Positions 26,741 through 36,332 of a DNA stretch of 64,000 bases are shown one piece after another. The stretch comes from JAKFWI01 sp031399165 (GTDB taxonomy: Bacteria > Pseudomonadota > Alphaproteobacteria > Caulobacterales > Aquidulcibacteraceae), in NCBI GenBank assembly GCA_031399165.1, contig JANNOO010000060.1, positions 1 through 64,000 of the forward strand, read 5' to 3'. Numbering within the stretch: the stretch's first letter is position 1; each line of letters begins with the position of its first letter. Below the pieces are notes generated by a model, which did no database searches, had not been told where the DNA came from, and worked only from the letters and a program-made list of their open reading frames with translations. The translations under genes were made by a program, and so were the position numbers.

Positions 26741-27613
26741 TCACGGCGCACGCGCGAGAAAATCAAGCAGCCCGTTCCACGCCGGCGGTTCTTCCAGCGT
26801 CGGCGCGTGGCCGACATCCGGCACATCGACAGCAACGAGATCAGCCTTCACCAGCCGCATCAGGTCTACGCCTTCACTTGACAGCAGATCGCTGATCGCG
26901 CCGCGCACAACCAGAACCGGCGCGGCGCCCAGCGCCTCGAACAGCGGCGTCATGTCCGGCGGCGCCGTCGATGCGCCCGGCCGCGCAATCGCCGCATCAT
27001 AATCATAAACTACGCGTCCGTTTTCTTCACGGCATACACGGCGGGCAAAGCGCTTGTAGAACTCATCATCAGCGGCCGGAAACGCCGACGATTGTGCGGC
27101 CTTCACCGCGCTAGCGGCTTCGTCCCAGTTTGCAAACTCCATGGTCTTGCCGGCATAGCTGGCGATGCGCTTCAACCCCGCCTCTTCCAGCACCGGCCCC
27201 ACATCGACCAGCACCGCCGCGGCGACGCGATCCTTATCCAGCGCCGCGGTTAGCATCGTTACGATGCCGCCCATCGACGAGCCCACGAACACCGCGCGCC
27301 TGATGCCCAGCGCATTCAGGATGCCGAGCAGATCGTTGGCGTAAACGGTCGGCGCGTAGTGATTGGCGTTTGGATCGCGCGCCGAGCGTCCCCGCCCGCG
27401 CACGTCCGGCACAATCACGCGCCGGCCAAGCGAGGCGATGCGAGGCGCAACCAGTTCGAAATCACGCGAATTGCGCGTCAGCCCGTGCAATAGGATCACC
27501 GGCAGGCCGCTGGCCGGCGGCAGCGGCGCATAATCGCGGTAGAAAAGCTGAAGCCCGTCAGCCGCCTTGACGAAGCGCTCGGTCATGGTCGGCTCGGGCA
27601 AGTCGAAGGGCAT
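26741..27613 (-). CDS. Alpha/beta hydrolase
   Basis: A 290-residue hydrolase from the ATG at 27613, which has a ggag ribosome site six bases ahead. Starts at 27667 and 27586 are possible. Motifs are PVILLHGLTRNSRDFELV, VPDVRGRGRSARD, nucleophile elbow VGSSMGGIVT, acid near VVRGAISDLLS, and histidine in VPDVGHAPTLEEP. The DVRGRGRS and GSSMGG forms are typical of the haloperoxidase/epoxide hydrolase branch. Substrate unknown. It is divergent from the next gene over a 79-base gap. Confidence 0.88.
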   Translation of the reverse strand: MPFDLPEPTMTERFVKAADGLQLFYRDYAPLPPASGLPVILLHGLTRNSRDFELVAPRIASLGRRVIVPDVRGRGRSARDPNANHYAPTVYANDLLGILNALGIRRAVFVGSSMGGIVTMLTAALDKDRVAAAVLVDVGPVLEEAGLKRIASYAGKTMEFANWDEAASAVKAAQSSAFPAADDEFYKRFARRVCREENGRVVYDYDAAIARPGASTAPPDMTPLFEALGAAPVLVVRGAISDLLSSEGVDLMRLVKADLVAVDVPDVGHAPTLEEPPAWNGLLDFLARAP

Positions 27614-27692
27614 TCTGCGCTCCACTGAAAGGCGCGCGAGCTTTACCTCCGCGCCGCTCTGTGACAAGCGCGTTTACAGGAGCCATGCGGCG

Positions 27693-28367
27693 ATGAGCGC
27701 GTATCCGATCGCGGAAACGGCGGAGCAAGCGGCGCTGCCGGCCTTGCCGGCGGCGAAAACCGCGCATGAGGCGGCTGAACTTGCCGGCGGCCCGGTCTAT
27801 CTCGCCGTGCATGAATTGCCGCGCGCCTTCGCAACCATCGCCGAAGCCGACGACGCTCTAGGCGGTATTTATGGCGAGCCGCGGTTCGAACTGATTTCGC
27901 GCGACGGCGCCTGGCGCGTTATGGTGCGATTTTGGCGTAAGGCGCCGCCAGCGCCCGTGGCGCGCACCGCCGCCGCCGCACGCCGGCCGCTGGGCTATGC
28001 CGCCACACCCGAACAGGCGCGCAGCATACTCGGCGCGCCCGCCGAGCGCGTCAGCGAAACACTCTGGCGGCCTTACGCGACGCGCACGCGCGCGCTCGCG
28101 CAGATCGCCAAGGCCCATTTGCCGGACGGCCTGGCCCAGATCGTTGAGCGCGAAGGCCGCTTCATCGTGCAGCTGGCGTTTTGGCGCCCGCTGGCGCCGC
28201 GCCTTTCGCCGGCCGAGCGCGCGGAGTTGGAACAGCGCGTGGCTGCGCCGATGCGCGTCGCAGCCCCGCAATTGCCAGCCGATATGGGCCTTTTTGAACA
28301 CACCGCGCCAGAAAATCCGGCGATCGTTATAGCAGAGGAAGGCGACGGTAGAACGCGCGGCGAGTGA
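27693..28367 (+). CDS. Hypothetical protein with two similar halves
   Basis: A 224-residue protein, chosen from the ATG at 27693 (MSAYPIAETAEQAALPAL) behind aggag. The frame upstream to 27567 overlaps the divergent hydrolase. Two segments end alike: GAWRVMVRFWRK at about residue 75 and GRFIVQLAFWRP at about residue 165. Each follows a helix-rich Ala/Arg region, so the protein may be an internal duplication. No catalytic motif, signal peptide or membrane segment. I do not recognise the family. It converges on pbpC with six bases between. Confidence 0.68.
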   Translation: MSAYPIAETAEQAALPALPAAKTAHEAAELAGGPVYLAVHELPRAFATIAEADDALGGIYGEPRFELISRDGAWRVMVRFWRKAPPAPVARTAAAARRPLGYAATPEQARSILGAPAERVSETLWRPYATRTRALAQIAKAHLPDGLAQIVEREGRFIVQLAFWRPLAPRLSPAERAELEQRVAAPMRVAAPQLPADMGLFEHTAPENPAIVIAEEGDGRTRGE

Positions 28368-28373
28368 TCTGCG

Positions 28374-30431
28374 CTAACCAGCGTCGCCCCGCACGCGCAC
28401 GTGCGATCGAGCGCGCCGGCCGTCTGCGTCGATCACCGTGACTTCGAAGAAGCCTTCGCCGTTCGGTTTCCAGATCACCCGGCCGCTGGATTCTTCGCGC
28501 GCAATCGGCTGCCCGCCGGCATACCAGGTCAACGGCTCGCGTCCGCGCGCGGCCAGCGCCACGCCGCGATCAGTAATGACGATCTCGGCCTTGTCCGGTG
28601 GAAACAGGATATGCGGCGCGGTGAGATCTTTCTGATCAAGCCTGGCAAGGCCAGGCGCGGCTGCGGTTCCACGATCTTCGGCGATCAGCGCCTCGGCGCC
28701 CGGCGCGCGGTCCAGCCGGTCAAAAATCTCGAACAGCAGCGGCAGCGCGTCTGAACGGCCCGTCGCCGCCGCGCGCGGCGCGCCGTCGGGCCGCCCGACC
28801 CAAACCGCAACGACATAGCCTTCGCCCACGCCAATCGACCACGCATCACGAAAGCCATAAGAAGTGCCGGTTTTGAACGCGATCTGCGGCGCGTCCTGCG
28901 CCAGGCGCCAGGGCGCGCGCCCTGCCGGCGTCGGCGTGCCAGCGAGGATCGTGAGCACTTTCTGCGCGGTCTGCGGCTTCATCAGCCGCGCGCTGCGAAA
29001 ACCGGGCGTTTCGCTTGTATAGCTGAGCGGCCGCGACACGCCATTATCACCCAGCGCAGCGTACAGCGTCGCAACTTCCTCCAGCGTCATGCCCACGCCG
29101 CCAAGCGCCAGCGCCAGCCCGGGCTCAACCAGATGGCGGCGCGGAATGCGCGGTTTTGCGCCTGCTTGCGTCAGCGTTGCTTCAAAGCGTTCGGCGCCGA
29201 CGCGCTGGAGCGTGGCAACGGCCGGCAGGTTGAGCGATTGCTGCAAGGCGTCCGAGAGGCGGACCTCGCCATGAAACACGCGGTCGAAATTCTCCGGCAG
29301 ATAGGAACCGAACCGCCGCGGCAAATCCTCCACCAGCGTTTCCGGCGCCGCCACGCCATCATCGAACGCCATCGCATAAATGAAAGGCTTCAGCGTCGAG
29401 CCCGGCGAGCGCACGGCGCGCGTCATGTCGATATAGCCGCCGGCGCGGTCGCGTCCCGCCCCGCCGATGGAGGCGCGCACGGCGCGGTTCTTGATCTCCA
29501 CCACGATCACCGCGGCGGACACGTCCTTCTCAAGCGCTTCGACGTGATTGCGCACCAGCGGCTCAATCGCCATTTGCAAACGCGCATCAAGCGTGGAGTG
29601 GATAACGCTATCGCCGCGATTTTTTCGCACGATGCTTTCGCTCGCCAGTTCCGCGCGCACGGGGAACGGCGTGCGTTTCGGCATTGGCGCCTGCTTGGCT
29701 TCGGCCGCCAGGCGCGTATTGATCGCGCCGATCTTGACGAACTTGCCAATCACCAGATCGCGCGATTTACGCGCCAGCGCAGCACGGCGATCAGGGCGGC
29801 GCGCTTCCGGCGCCTGCGGCAGCGCGATCAGCAGCGCCATTTCCGCATCAGACAGCGCCTGCGGATCGCGCCCGAAATAGGCGCGAGATGCGGCGCGTAC
29901 GCCTTCCAGATTGCCGCCATAAGGCGTCATGGTCAGGTAGGCTGAGAGTATCTGCTTTTTCGTCAGCCGCCGTTCGATCTGCGCGGCGCGGACCATCTCG
30001 ACCAGCTTGGATCCAACATTGCGCCGGCGTGGTTCCAGCAGGCGCGCGAGCTGCATCGTGATCGTAGAGCCGCCAGAAACAACACGGCCGCGCTGCATAT
30101 AGCTGCTGGAAGCGCGCGCCATCGCTAGCGGGTCCACGCCCGGATGAACCCAGAAGTTCTTGTCCTCGATCCTCACCAGCCGGCGCAGGAATTCCGGATC
30201 AATCTCATCCAGCCGCGCCTCAAGCCGCCAGCGGCCTTCCTTGGTAGTGAACGCGCGCAGCCAAACGCCGTCCTTGTCGAGCACGACGGGCGATACATCG
30301 CTGACGCGCTGCAGCGGCGGGGGCAGCGCCACGTCCAGTGCGAACACCGCCAGCATCACGCTTGCGATTGCTGCGCACCATCGCCTTGCGCGCGCACCCG
30401 GCGCCCATGCGAGAGAGCGTCCGCGCTTCAC
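28374..30431 (-). CDS. pbpC: Penicillin-binding protein 1C
   Basis: A 685-residue bifunctional peptidoglycan synthase: N-terminal anchor, glycosyltransferase family 51 (RIEDKNFWVHPGVDP with the catalytic Glu; GGSTITMQLARLL), then a transpeptidase with SPGSTLKPF (S-x-x-K), QQSLNLPAV (S-x-N) and FKTGTSYGFRDAW (K-T-G). A C-terminal BiPBP_C domain follows (ILFPPDKAEIVITDRGVAL). It lies upstream of an alpha-2-macroglobulin gene on the reverse strand in the usual pbpC-yfhM pairing. There the PBP is thought to repair peptidoglycan while the macroglobulin traps proteases. Confidence 0.95.
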   Translation of the reverse strand: MKRGRSLAWAPGARARRWCAAIASVMLAVFALDVALPPPLQRVSDVSPVVLDKDGVWLRAFTTKEGRWRLEARLDEIDPEFLRRLVRIEDKNFWVHPGVDPLAMARASSSYMQRGRVVSGGSTITMQLARLLEPRRRNVGSKLVEMVRAAQIERRLTKKQILSAYLTMTPYGGNLEGVRAASRAYFGRDPQALSDAEMALLIALPQAPEARRPDRRAALARKSRDLVIGKFVKIGAINTRLAAEAKQAPMPKRTPFPVRAELASESIVRKNRGDSVIHSTLDARLQMAIEPLVRNHVEALEKDVSAAVIVVEIKNRAVRASIGGAGRDRAGGYIDMTRAVRSPGSTLKPFIYAMAFDDGVAAPETLVEDLPRRFGSYLPENFDRVFHGEVRLSDALQQSLNLPAVATLQRVGAERFEATLTQAGAKPRIPRRHLVEPGLALALGGVGMTLEEVATLYAALGDNGVSRPLSYTSETPGFRSARLMKPQTAQKVLTILAGTPTPAGRAPWRLAQDAPQIAFKTGTSYGFRDAWSIGVGEGYVVAVWVGRPDGAPRAAATGRSDALPLLFEIFDRLDRAPGAEALIAEDRGTAAAPGLARLDQKDLTAPHILFPPDKAEIVITDRGVALAARGREPLTWYAGGQPIAREESSGRVIWKPNGEGFFEVTVIDADGRRARSHVRVRGDAG

Positions 30432-30437
30432 GCACTA

Positions 30438-30597
30438 ACCCTCCCCTCAATGGGGAGGGTGGCGAAGGCGAAGCCTGAGCCGGGAGGGGTGTTGCCGTGA
30501 GTTTGGCGGATTTGCCCCGCGAGGCTCACGTTCGACGGCGGCGTTCCCACCCCCTCAGTCTCGCTACGCTCGACAGCTCCCCCATTGAGGGGGAGCT
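30438..30597. repeat. Intergenic double-hairpin repeat (about 160 bp)
   Basis: The left hairpin is accctcccc-tcaat-ggggagggt (30438-30460). The right is agctccccc-attga-gggggagct (30575-30597). Both stems are perfect with nine pairs and five-base loops, and the two loops are reverse complements of each other. Between them lie gcgaaggcgaagcctgagcc and a mirrored tctcgctacgctcgacag, a layout I associate with dispersed palindromic elements in Caulobacterales/Hyphomonadaceae genomes. It sits between the macroglobulin and pbpC genes, both on the minus strand, so it may also end or process their transcript. Confidence 0.7.
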
Positions 30598-30632
30598 TGG
30601 CTAGCCGCGACGCACCGAGCCATTCCATCGCA

Positions 30633-33600
30633 TCATTGCCCCGGCGCGATCAACACGCGTCCTGGCGCCGTGCGGCCATACACGCCCGGCCGATACATGT
30701 CTTCCACCTGCGCGCCCGGCATAGTGTACGCACCCGGCGTCACCGCGCGCGCAATGTAGCCGAACTGGAAGCTTTCGCCGCGCACGTCCGCCGCCGCGAC
30801 AAAACGATCGTCGCGCGCTTCGGCGACGCGCGACGCGCTGATCTTGCCGGCCCAGGCAAACGGCCCATCACGCGCGCCCTCGCGCTCGTAGCTAAACCGC
30901 TGCGCGCCGTCTTCCGGCTTGAGCACGGATTCAATTTCCAGCCCCGCCGGCAGCAGATCGACCAGCACGGCGGGATGCAAACGTTGCCCCTCCGGCGCGC
31001 CGGAAAGCAGCACAACCACGCGCTGGCCCTGCCGCAGCGCGGAAAGATCAGCTGCCTCGCCGGTCAATGTGAACACGCGCTTGGAAATGTTGAACCCGCT
31101 GCTCGTAGCAGGCGGCGCAGCTTTTGGCGGGCCGTTCAGCGTCACCGTCCGCCACACCGCGCCGCTGCCTGCATTAGTGAAGGCAAGGCCCTGCGCGATG
31201 CGCGTGGCGCTGGCGATCACCGGCGCTATCGCTGAAGCCGGCGCACCGTTCACCGACACCGAAACCGGCCCGGCGCGTTGCAACAGCGCATCGGCCGCCA
31301 TCAACAGCCGCGCCTGCTCCTGCGTCATCAGGCTATCGGCGTCAGGCGTTTCTCGCTCCAGCCGACGCGCAAGACGCTCGACCAGTTGCGTTTGCCCCGC
31401 TTCCGCGGCGAGCGCGAGCACGCCGGCCAGATCGCGCAGCGGCGATTGGTAATAATCGCCGGTGTTGCGATAGCCGAGCGCGGCCTCCGCGCGGGCGAAC
31501 GAATCCGCCGCCCGCGCGCGATCGCCGAAATGCGCCAGCGCCGCGCCGATCTGCGCCCGCGCCAGCGGGCTTGGATCATCTTTCAGCTTCGCGTCATGGA
31601 AGTAACGCACCTGGCCGACATCCACCTTGCCGGCTTTCGCCAGCACGTAGAGCGCATAGGCCGCTGCGCGCGATTTCAACAGCGCTTCGCTATCGTTGGA
31701 GCCCGGCCATTTATAGACCTCGAAATCGTAGGCAACGTTCGAGAAGTCATCGAGCCGCGCCACGGCGCGCAGCCCCTTGTAGGCAGATTCCAGCGGCGCA
31801 TCCGGCACCGTCGCGCCGCCTTGTTTTGCGCGATAGAGGAAGTCAACGATGTAAGCGCCGAGCCACGGGCTGGCGCCGCGATCGCCTTCACGCCACAGCC
31901 CGAACGAACCATCAGAGCCTTGGCGGTCGAGCAATTTATTGACAGTCTCCTGCACGCGGCTCCGCAGGCGCGGATCTTCCTTCTTGCGCGCCGTCGCTGC
32001 GAGCGCGTTGGCGTAGAGCAATGGCATCGTCGTCGATGTCAGCTGTTCGGAACATCCGTAAGGATAGCGCTCCAGCACGTTTAGCAATGGCGCCGGATCA
32101 AGCCCGCGTAGATTGGAATACGACACAGTCGCCAAGCCATCGCCGCCCGCGAACGCATTAAGCGTGTCCGGCGAGAGGCGGTGCGTCGCCTGAACCGCCT
32201 GACTTTGCGTATCCACCTCCGTCACCGGCAGGAATGGTGAGCGCGACTGGATGTCGTAGCTGCGTGACACGGTGAAGCCCGGCCCGCTGACATTCAGCGT
32301 TACCTGGCCCAAACCAGCATCGGCGCCGGACAGCGGCACGCGCACGCGCTGCTGCACGCCGCGCTGCAGATTGAAACTCTGCGTGTAGTTTTGCATCGAC
32401 GCGGCGCCCGTGCTCGACACTCTCACCGCATACGCACCGGCATTGCCTTCGACATTGTTCAGCTCAAGCGTAGCGAACGCGTTATCTCCCGGCGCCAGGA
32501 ACCGCGGCAGCGTCAGTTCGGCCACCACCGGATCGCGCACGGTCAGCGGACGCGACGCCGCGCCAAGCCCTGTCTCCGTCCAGGCCACGGCCATCAGGCG
32601 CAGCTCGCCGTTGAAGTCCGGGATATTGAGCGGCACCATCACTTTGCCGTCGCGGCCCGGCTTCACGAGGCCGCTCCACAGCGCGACGGTTTTCGTCGGC
32701 ACCACGGTCAAGCCCTCGCCGCCCAGGCCGTCGCCGCCCTGTTTCGGGATCGATGGCGCGCCGAGATTGGCGTTCAGCAGCCGCCCGTAATCGTCGCGCA
32801 CGCCCACGCCGAGCGCCTTGCGGCCGAAATAGAACTTCGTCGGGTCGGGGCTCTGGAATTTTGTAAGGCCGAGAATGCCTTCATCCACTGCAGCCAGCGT
32901 CAGCCGCAGGCCTTCGCCGCCGGGTACGCCGGTCACGTCGATCGGCACCTGCAACACCTGGCGCGGCCGCACGACAGTCATAGACTTGGCGATGTCGAGC
33001 TTGATTGTGCGCGAGCTCATATCGACCGGCACGTAAGAAACGCCGATCGCGCGGCGCGGCACCGGCGCCTTCGCCGGCGAGCGCGCGGTCATCACGGTCG
33101 CCATAATATACGCGCCCGAGCCCCATTCCTTATCGGCGCGGAAGCTGACTTTCGTTCCGGCCGGCCCGACATGAACCGTGCGCATTTCCAGCACCCGGTC
33201 CGTCGCCACCACGATTTGCGCCTCGCCTTCATATGGCGGCTTGATTTCGATCTGCACGGTAGCGCCGGGCTTCACAGGGTCTTTCGGACCCGTGACCGCA
33301 ACGGTGTCCGGCGTATCGCTATCGGCGCCCGAAGCCCCCCAGCCGACGTGGAAACGGACTGTCGTCTCGGTGCTCTGCGCCGCATCGCGCACGATCAGGC
33401 GATAGGAGCCGGCCTCGAGCTTTTCGCGCGCCACCACAACGGGATTGGCGCCCAACTCGACGGCGCCGTTGGCGCCGCCAACCGGAATGTCGCGCCCCGT
33501 CCGGCGCCATTTCCATTGGCCACCCTCAAGATACCAGTCGTAGCTCCAATCTTCCTCGACGATCTGCCACGTCACGCCGCGCGCGATCGAACGTTGGCCC

Positions 33601-35600
33601 GCCGGATTCAGAGCGATCAGGTCAAATGCGACGCGGGCATTCTCAGCGACATAGCCGTATTCGAACGCCGGCTTGACGCCGAGATAGACGTCATTGGTCC
33701 GCACCGGCACGTTGAAACCTTCGCGCACCGTGCGCCCACCCGGCTCAGCCACCGTCGCCACCACGCGCGCGCGCAACGGCAATGTGGTTTGTGGGAGATC
33801 GGCGAACGCGAGCTGCAATTGTGCGCGGCCATCGCCATCCGTCGTTGTCGCCGGCAGCTGGACGAATTTCTCCTCGAAGTTTTCCGCCGCCTTGCCGAAC
33901 GAATAGCCCGCTTCCTTCGGAAACGGATTGGGATCGACCTGCAGGCGCGCTTCGCCCTCGACGGAGAGGCCCGAGCCCGGCGCGCCATAGAGGAAGCGCG
34001 CGTTAACATCGATGCCGCGCGTTTCCGTGCCGCGCATTGGCGTTTCGTCGGCCGTGATCTCCACCTTCAGCCGTTGCGGCACGAAATCTTCTACCGCCCA
34101 GCTGACGCTGCCGGCGGCGCCGGTCTGGCCGTCGACCTGCAATTCCGCGCGCCATTGGCCACGCGGCGCGTTGCGGTCGATCGCAACCGACTGGATCACG
34201 GCGCCTGCTTCACGCGCTTCCTGCAAACGTTGGCGGCGCGCTTCTGTGCCGTTCGGGCGATAGACCACCAAAACGCTCTGGCGATTGGAGATCGCGCGCC
34301 CGGAAGGGTCGCGGATCAAGCCGGTCAGCCGTATATATTCGCCGGGGCGATAGATCCCACGATCGGTATAGAGAAACGCATCGACATCGCCGGGCGTGCC
34401 ACGGCCATCAATACCGCGATCCGACATATCCAACGTCGGACGTTCCAGATCGAGCGCGGTAAAATCGCCCCGCGCGCCATACGCCATGACGTAACGCGGG
34501 CGCAGCGCGCCTTCGCCCTTAAGCAGCGCATCGGCGAACCGCACACGGCCCTGCCCGTCAGTTCGCACACGCGCTAATTCGTCATTATTGGCGGCGACCA
34601 GCGTCAGCGTCGCGCCCGGCACTGGCTTGGCGTCAGCCAGGGAGCGCACGACCACATCCATGCCGCTGGCGCCCTGGAACGTCTGCAACGCCATGTCGGT
34701 GTACAGAATCCAGCGATGCGCGGCGGCGGGGCGATCATTGTTCTCCCCCCGCGCACCGGCACCGGGAGAGTCATCCACCACTTTGACGACATAGGCGCCT
34801 GGCTTGAATTCCTTCAGCGCCGAGCCGAGCGGAAACACCGTGGTGATGTTCTGGTTGCGGCGGCTTTGCTTGGTCTTGGCGTCCGACAGCGGGATATCGA
34901 TCACCCCCTTGTAGACCGAAGAGCCGACATCGCTGCCGGCGTAGTCAAACTCGTACCAATCGTACGAGCCCTCGGAGATCGCTTGCCCGACTTCGACGCT
35001 GTTGCGCGACAAGATTCGATCGGACACGCGCAGGACTTCGATTTTCAGCTTCGAGACGTTGACGGTTTCGATGCCCAAGCCATCGGCTTCAGCGCGCGGC
35101 AGGATAACGCCATTGCCGGCAAAGCCGATAAACGCCGGCCGGTCGCCAAACGTCAGCGTCGCCGTCTCGTCGCGCGTGGTTTGCTGGCCATCTTGCGAAG
35201 GCAGACCCTGGCGCACCGTCAGCGTGCGGTCCGGCTCGTAGGGCAAACCGGCAAGGCAAAGCTGGTTGCCGACGACTTCGGTGGCCACGGAAGCTGCCGG
35301 TTCGAGCCCGATGTAATCGGCGTAGCGAATCTGCGGATCGGTTGAGAGGTCTTTGCTGAATTCCAGACACGCCTTTGGCTGGGCGGTGGTGGTGTCAATC
35401 CGCAGCCGGATGAACGCCATCCCGGCATAAGACGGGCCCGGCGGCCGCGCCGCATTGGCCGATCGCGGCGCCCCGCCAGCAGCGACGATCTCGCCGATTC
35501 GCGCCGGCCCCGCGCCTCCGCCTACGCGCGCCAACACGAAACCGCCCCAAAGCCCGGTGACGAGCGCCAGAGCGGCAGCCAAAATAGCGTTACGGTTCAC
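30633..35600 (-). CDS. Bacterial alpha-2-macroglobulin family protein
   Basis: A very large periplasmic protease trap of about 1655 residues. I chose the GTG at 35600, which has agggaa four bases upstream and leads straight into a signal sequence (ILAAALALVTGLWGGFVLA). An ATG at 35660 gives 20 more residues. MG domains fill the first 1000 residues, with Asp/Gly-rich segments such as YTDRGIYRPGEYIRLTGLI. The thioester motif is intact in YPYGCSEQL at about residue 1200, followed by the thioester helical domain. The ECAM/YfhM type is anchored to the membrane and is usually encoded beside pbpC, as here. Confidence 0.94.
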   Translation of the reverse strand: MNRNAILAAALALVTGLWGGFVLARVGGGAGPARIGEIVAAGGAPRSANAARPPGPSYAGMAFIRLRIDTTTAQPKACLEFSKDLSTDPQIRYADYIGLEPAASVATEVVGNQLCLAGLPYEPDRTLTVRQGLPSQDGQQTTRDETATLTFGDRPAFIGFAGNGVILPRAEADGLGIETVNVSKLKIEVLRVSDRILSRNSVEVGQAISEGSYDWYEFDYAGSDVGSSVYKGVIDIPLSDAKTKQSRRNQNITTVFPLGSALKEFKPGAYVVKVVDDSPGAGARGENNDRPAAAHRWILYTDMALQTFQGASGMDVVVRSLADAKPVPGATLTLVAANNDELARVRTDGQGRVRFADALLKGEGALRPRYVMAYGARGDFTALDLERPTLDMSDRGIDGRGTPGDVDAFLYTDRGIYRPGEYIRLTGLIRDPSGRAISNRQSVLVVYRPNGTEARRQRLQEAREAGAVIQSVAIDRNAPRGQWRAELQVDGQTGAAGSVSWAVEDFVPQRLKVEITADETPMRGTETRGIDVNARFLYGAPGSGLSVEGEARLQVDPNPFPKEAGYSFGKAAENFEEKFVQLPATTTDGDGRAQLQLAFADLPQTTLPLRARVVATVAEPGGRTVREGFNVPVRTNDVYLGVKPAFEYGYVAENARVAFDLIALNPAGQRSIARGVTWQIVEEDWSYDWYLEGGQWKWRRTGRDIPVGGANGAVELGANPVVVAREKLEAGSYRLIVRDAAQSTETTVRFHVGWGASGADSDTPDTVAVTGPKDPVKPGATVQIEIKPPYEGEAQIVVATDRVLEMRTVHVGPAGTKVSFRADKEWGSGAYIMATVMTARSPAKAPVPRRAIGVSYVPVDMSSRTIKLDIAKSMTVVRPRQVLQVPIDVTGVPGGEGLRLTLAAVDEGILGLTKFQSPDPTKFYFGRKALGVGVRDDYGRLLNANLGAPSIPKQGGDGLGGEGLTVVPTKTVALWSGLVKPGRDGKVMVPLNIPDFNGELRLMAVAWTETGLGAASRPLTVRDPVVAELTLPRFLAPGDNAFATLELNNVEGNAGAYAVRVSSTGAASMQNYTQSFNLQRGVQQRVRVPLSGADAGLGQVTLNVSGPGFTVSRSYDIQSRSPFLPVTEVDTQSQAVQATHRLSPDTLNAFAGGDGLATVSYSNLRGLDPAPLLNVLERYPYGCSEQLTSTTMPLLYANALAATARKKEDPRLRSRVQETVNKLLDRQGSDGSFGLWREGDRGASPWLGAYIVDFLYRAKQGGATVPDAPLESAYKGLRAVARLDDFSNVAYDFEVYKWPGSNDSEALLKSRAAAYALYVLAKAGKVDVGQVRYFHDAKLKDDPSPLARAQIGAALAHFGDRARAADSFARAEAALGYRNTGDYYQSPLRDLAGVLALAAEAGQTQLVERLARRLERETPDADSLMTQEQARLLMAADALLQRAGPVSVSVNGAPASAIAPVIASATRIAQGLAFTNAGSGAVWRTVTLNGPPKAAPPATSSGFNISKRVFTLTGEAADLSALRQGQRVVVLLSGAPEGQRLHPAVLVDLLPAGLEIESVLKPEDGAQRFSYEREGARDGPFAWAGKISASRVAEARDDRFVAAADVRGESFQFGYIARAVTPGAYTMPGAQVEDMYRPGVYGRTAPGRVLIAPGQ

Positions 35601-35735
35601 AGTACTTCCCTCACCGAAGCGCCGCGAACCTGCCCGACAGGCATGGCGGCGGCAAGGCAATCATAAGGATTTGGTAAGGATTTCGTCCTGAGCCCTTGCG
35701 CGCCCTTTTTGCTTATGCTGCAACTGCGTAATCGC

Positions 35736-35760
35736 GGAACGAATATCTCGCGACTGCGTC
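35736..35760 (+). promoter_or_regulatory. Predicted sigma-EcfG promoter for the NodS-like gene
   Basis: GGAAC at 35736-35740, a 16-base spacer and CGTC at 35757-35760. This is the same form as the nepR-ecfG promoter 2.3 kb away. It lies about 85 bases ahead of the TTG start at 35846. Consensus for the alphaproteobacterial general stress sigma factor is GGAAC-N16/17-CGTT. Confidence 0.62.
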
Positions 35761-35845
35761 ATAGAGAGACAGAAGCGTCTCTGCCCACGGGCCGGCCCCT
35801 GGAACGCTTCTTGCGTTTGTTGTCTGAAGCGGAAAGCGGTGGACT

Positions 35846-36322
35846 TTGGCGATTGATGCAACGTTCGATCTCGCGCTCGGCTTCGTGGGCGACGCGCAAG
35901 AGCCAGTCGGCCTTGACCAGGTAGGCATTGAAAATGCACGCCTTCAGCGTGTTATAGATTCCCTTCCGGACGGTCATTACTCTCGCGCGCTGGCGATCGG
36001 CGCGACCCCCGCCCTCTGCCGCAAGCTGACCCGGTATTGCGATGCCCTAGCCACGACCCCCGACGCTGAACGGCTCAGCGCCGGCAGGCTCGATCTGGTG
36101 GTGCTGTGTGACGCGCTGGCCGGCGCTGATCATAAAATGCTGTGCTATATCGTCAGCCAATGCGTTTCGGCGTTGAAGCCGGGCGGTCATCTCATACTAG
36201 TGAATTGGCTGTCGGCCGATCGCGATGCTGCGGCCTTCATTGAAGCGGCTGGCGATATGGTGCTGCCGATCTCCCGCCAGCGTACGCCCGATTGCCGGGT
36301 AGACGTGCTCGAGCGCGCTTAA
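35846..36322 (+). CDS. Degenerate NodS-like SAM methyltransferase-fold protein
   Basis: A 158-residue protein, TTG start. The body follows the NodS-type methyltransferase order: an N-terminal DATFD helix, YSRALAIGATPALCRKL where motif I (E-x-G-x-G-x-G) should be, LDLVVLCDAL for motif II/post-I, and ALKPGGHLILVNWLS for motif III. Motif I is ruined (AIGATPAL lacks the glycine pattern), so SAM binding is doubtful. It is shorter than NodS (about 200 residues). The sigma-EcfG promoter match upstream and the neighbouring stress locus suggest it belongs to the general stress regulon. Confidence 0.68.
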   Translation: MAIDATFDLALGFVGDAQEPVGLDQVGIENARLQRVIDSLPDGHYSRALAIGATPALCRKLTRYCDALATTPDAERLSAGRLDLVVLCDALAGADHKMLCYIVSQCVSALKPGGHLILVNWLSADRDAAAFIEAAGDMVLPISRQRTPDCRVDVLERA

Positions 36323-36332
36323 GCGCTCAGCG

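Noticed and set aside
32391..34577. A 728-codon open frame on the + strand opposite the macroglobulin gene
   Set aside because: His/Arg/Ala-rich translation with no domain. It is the antisense shadow of a long GC-rich gene; the same applies to the long frames at 15746-17518, 42916-44349, 50826-52037 and 6148-7221.
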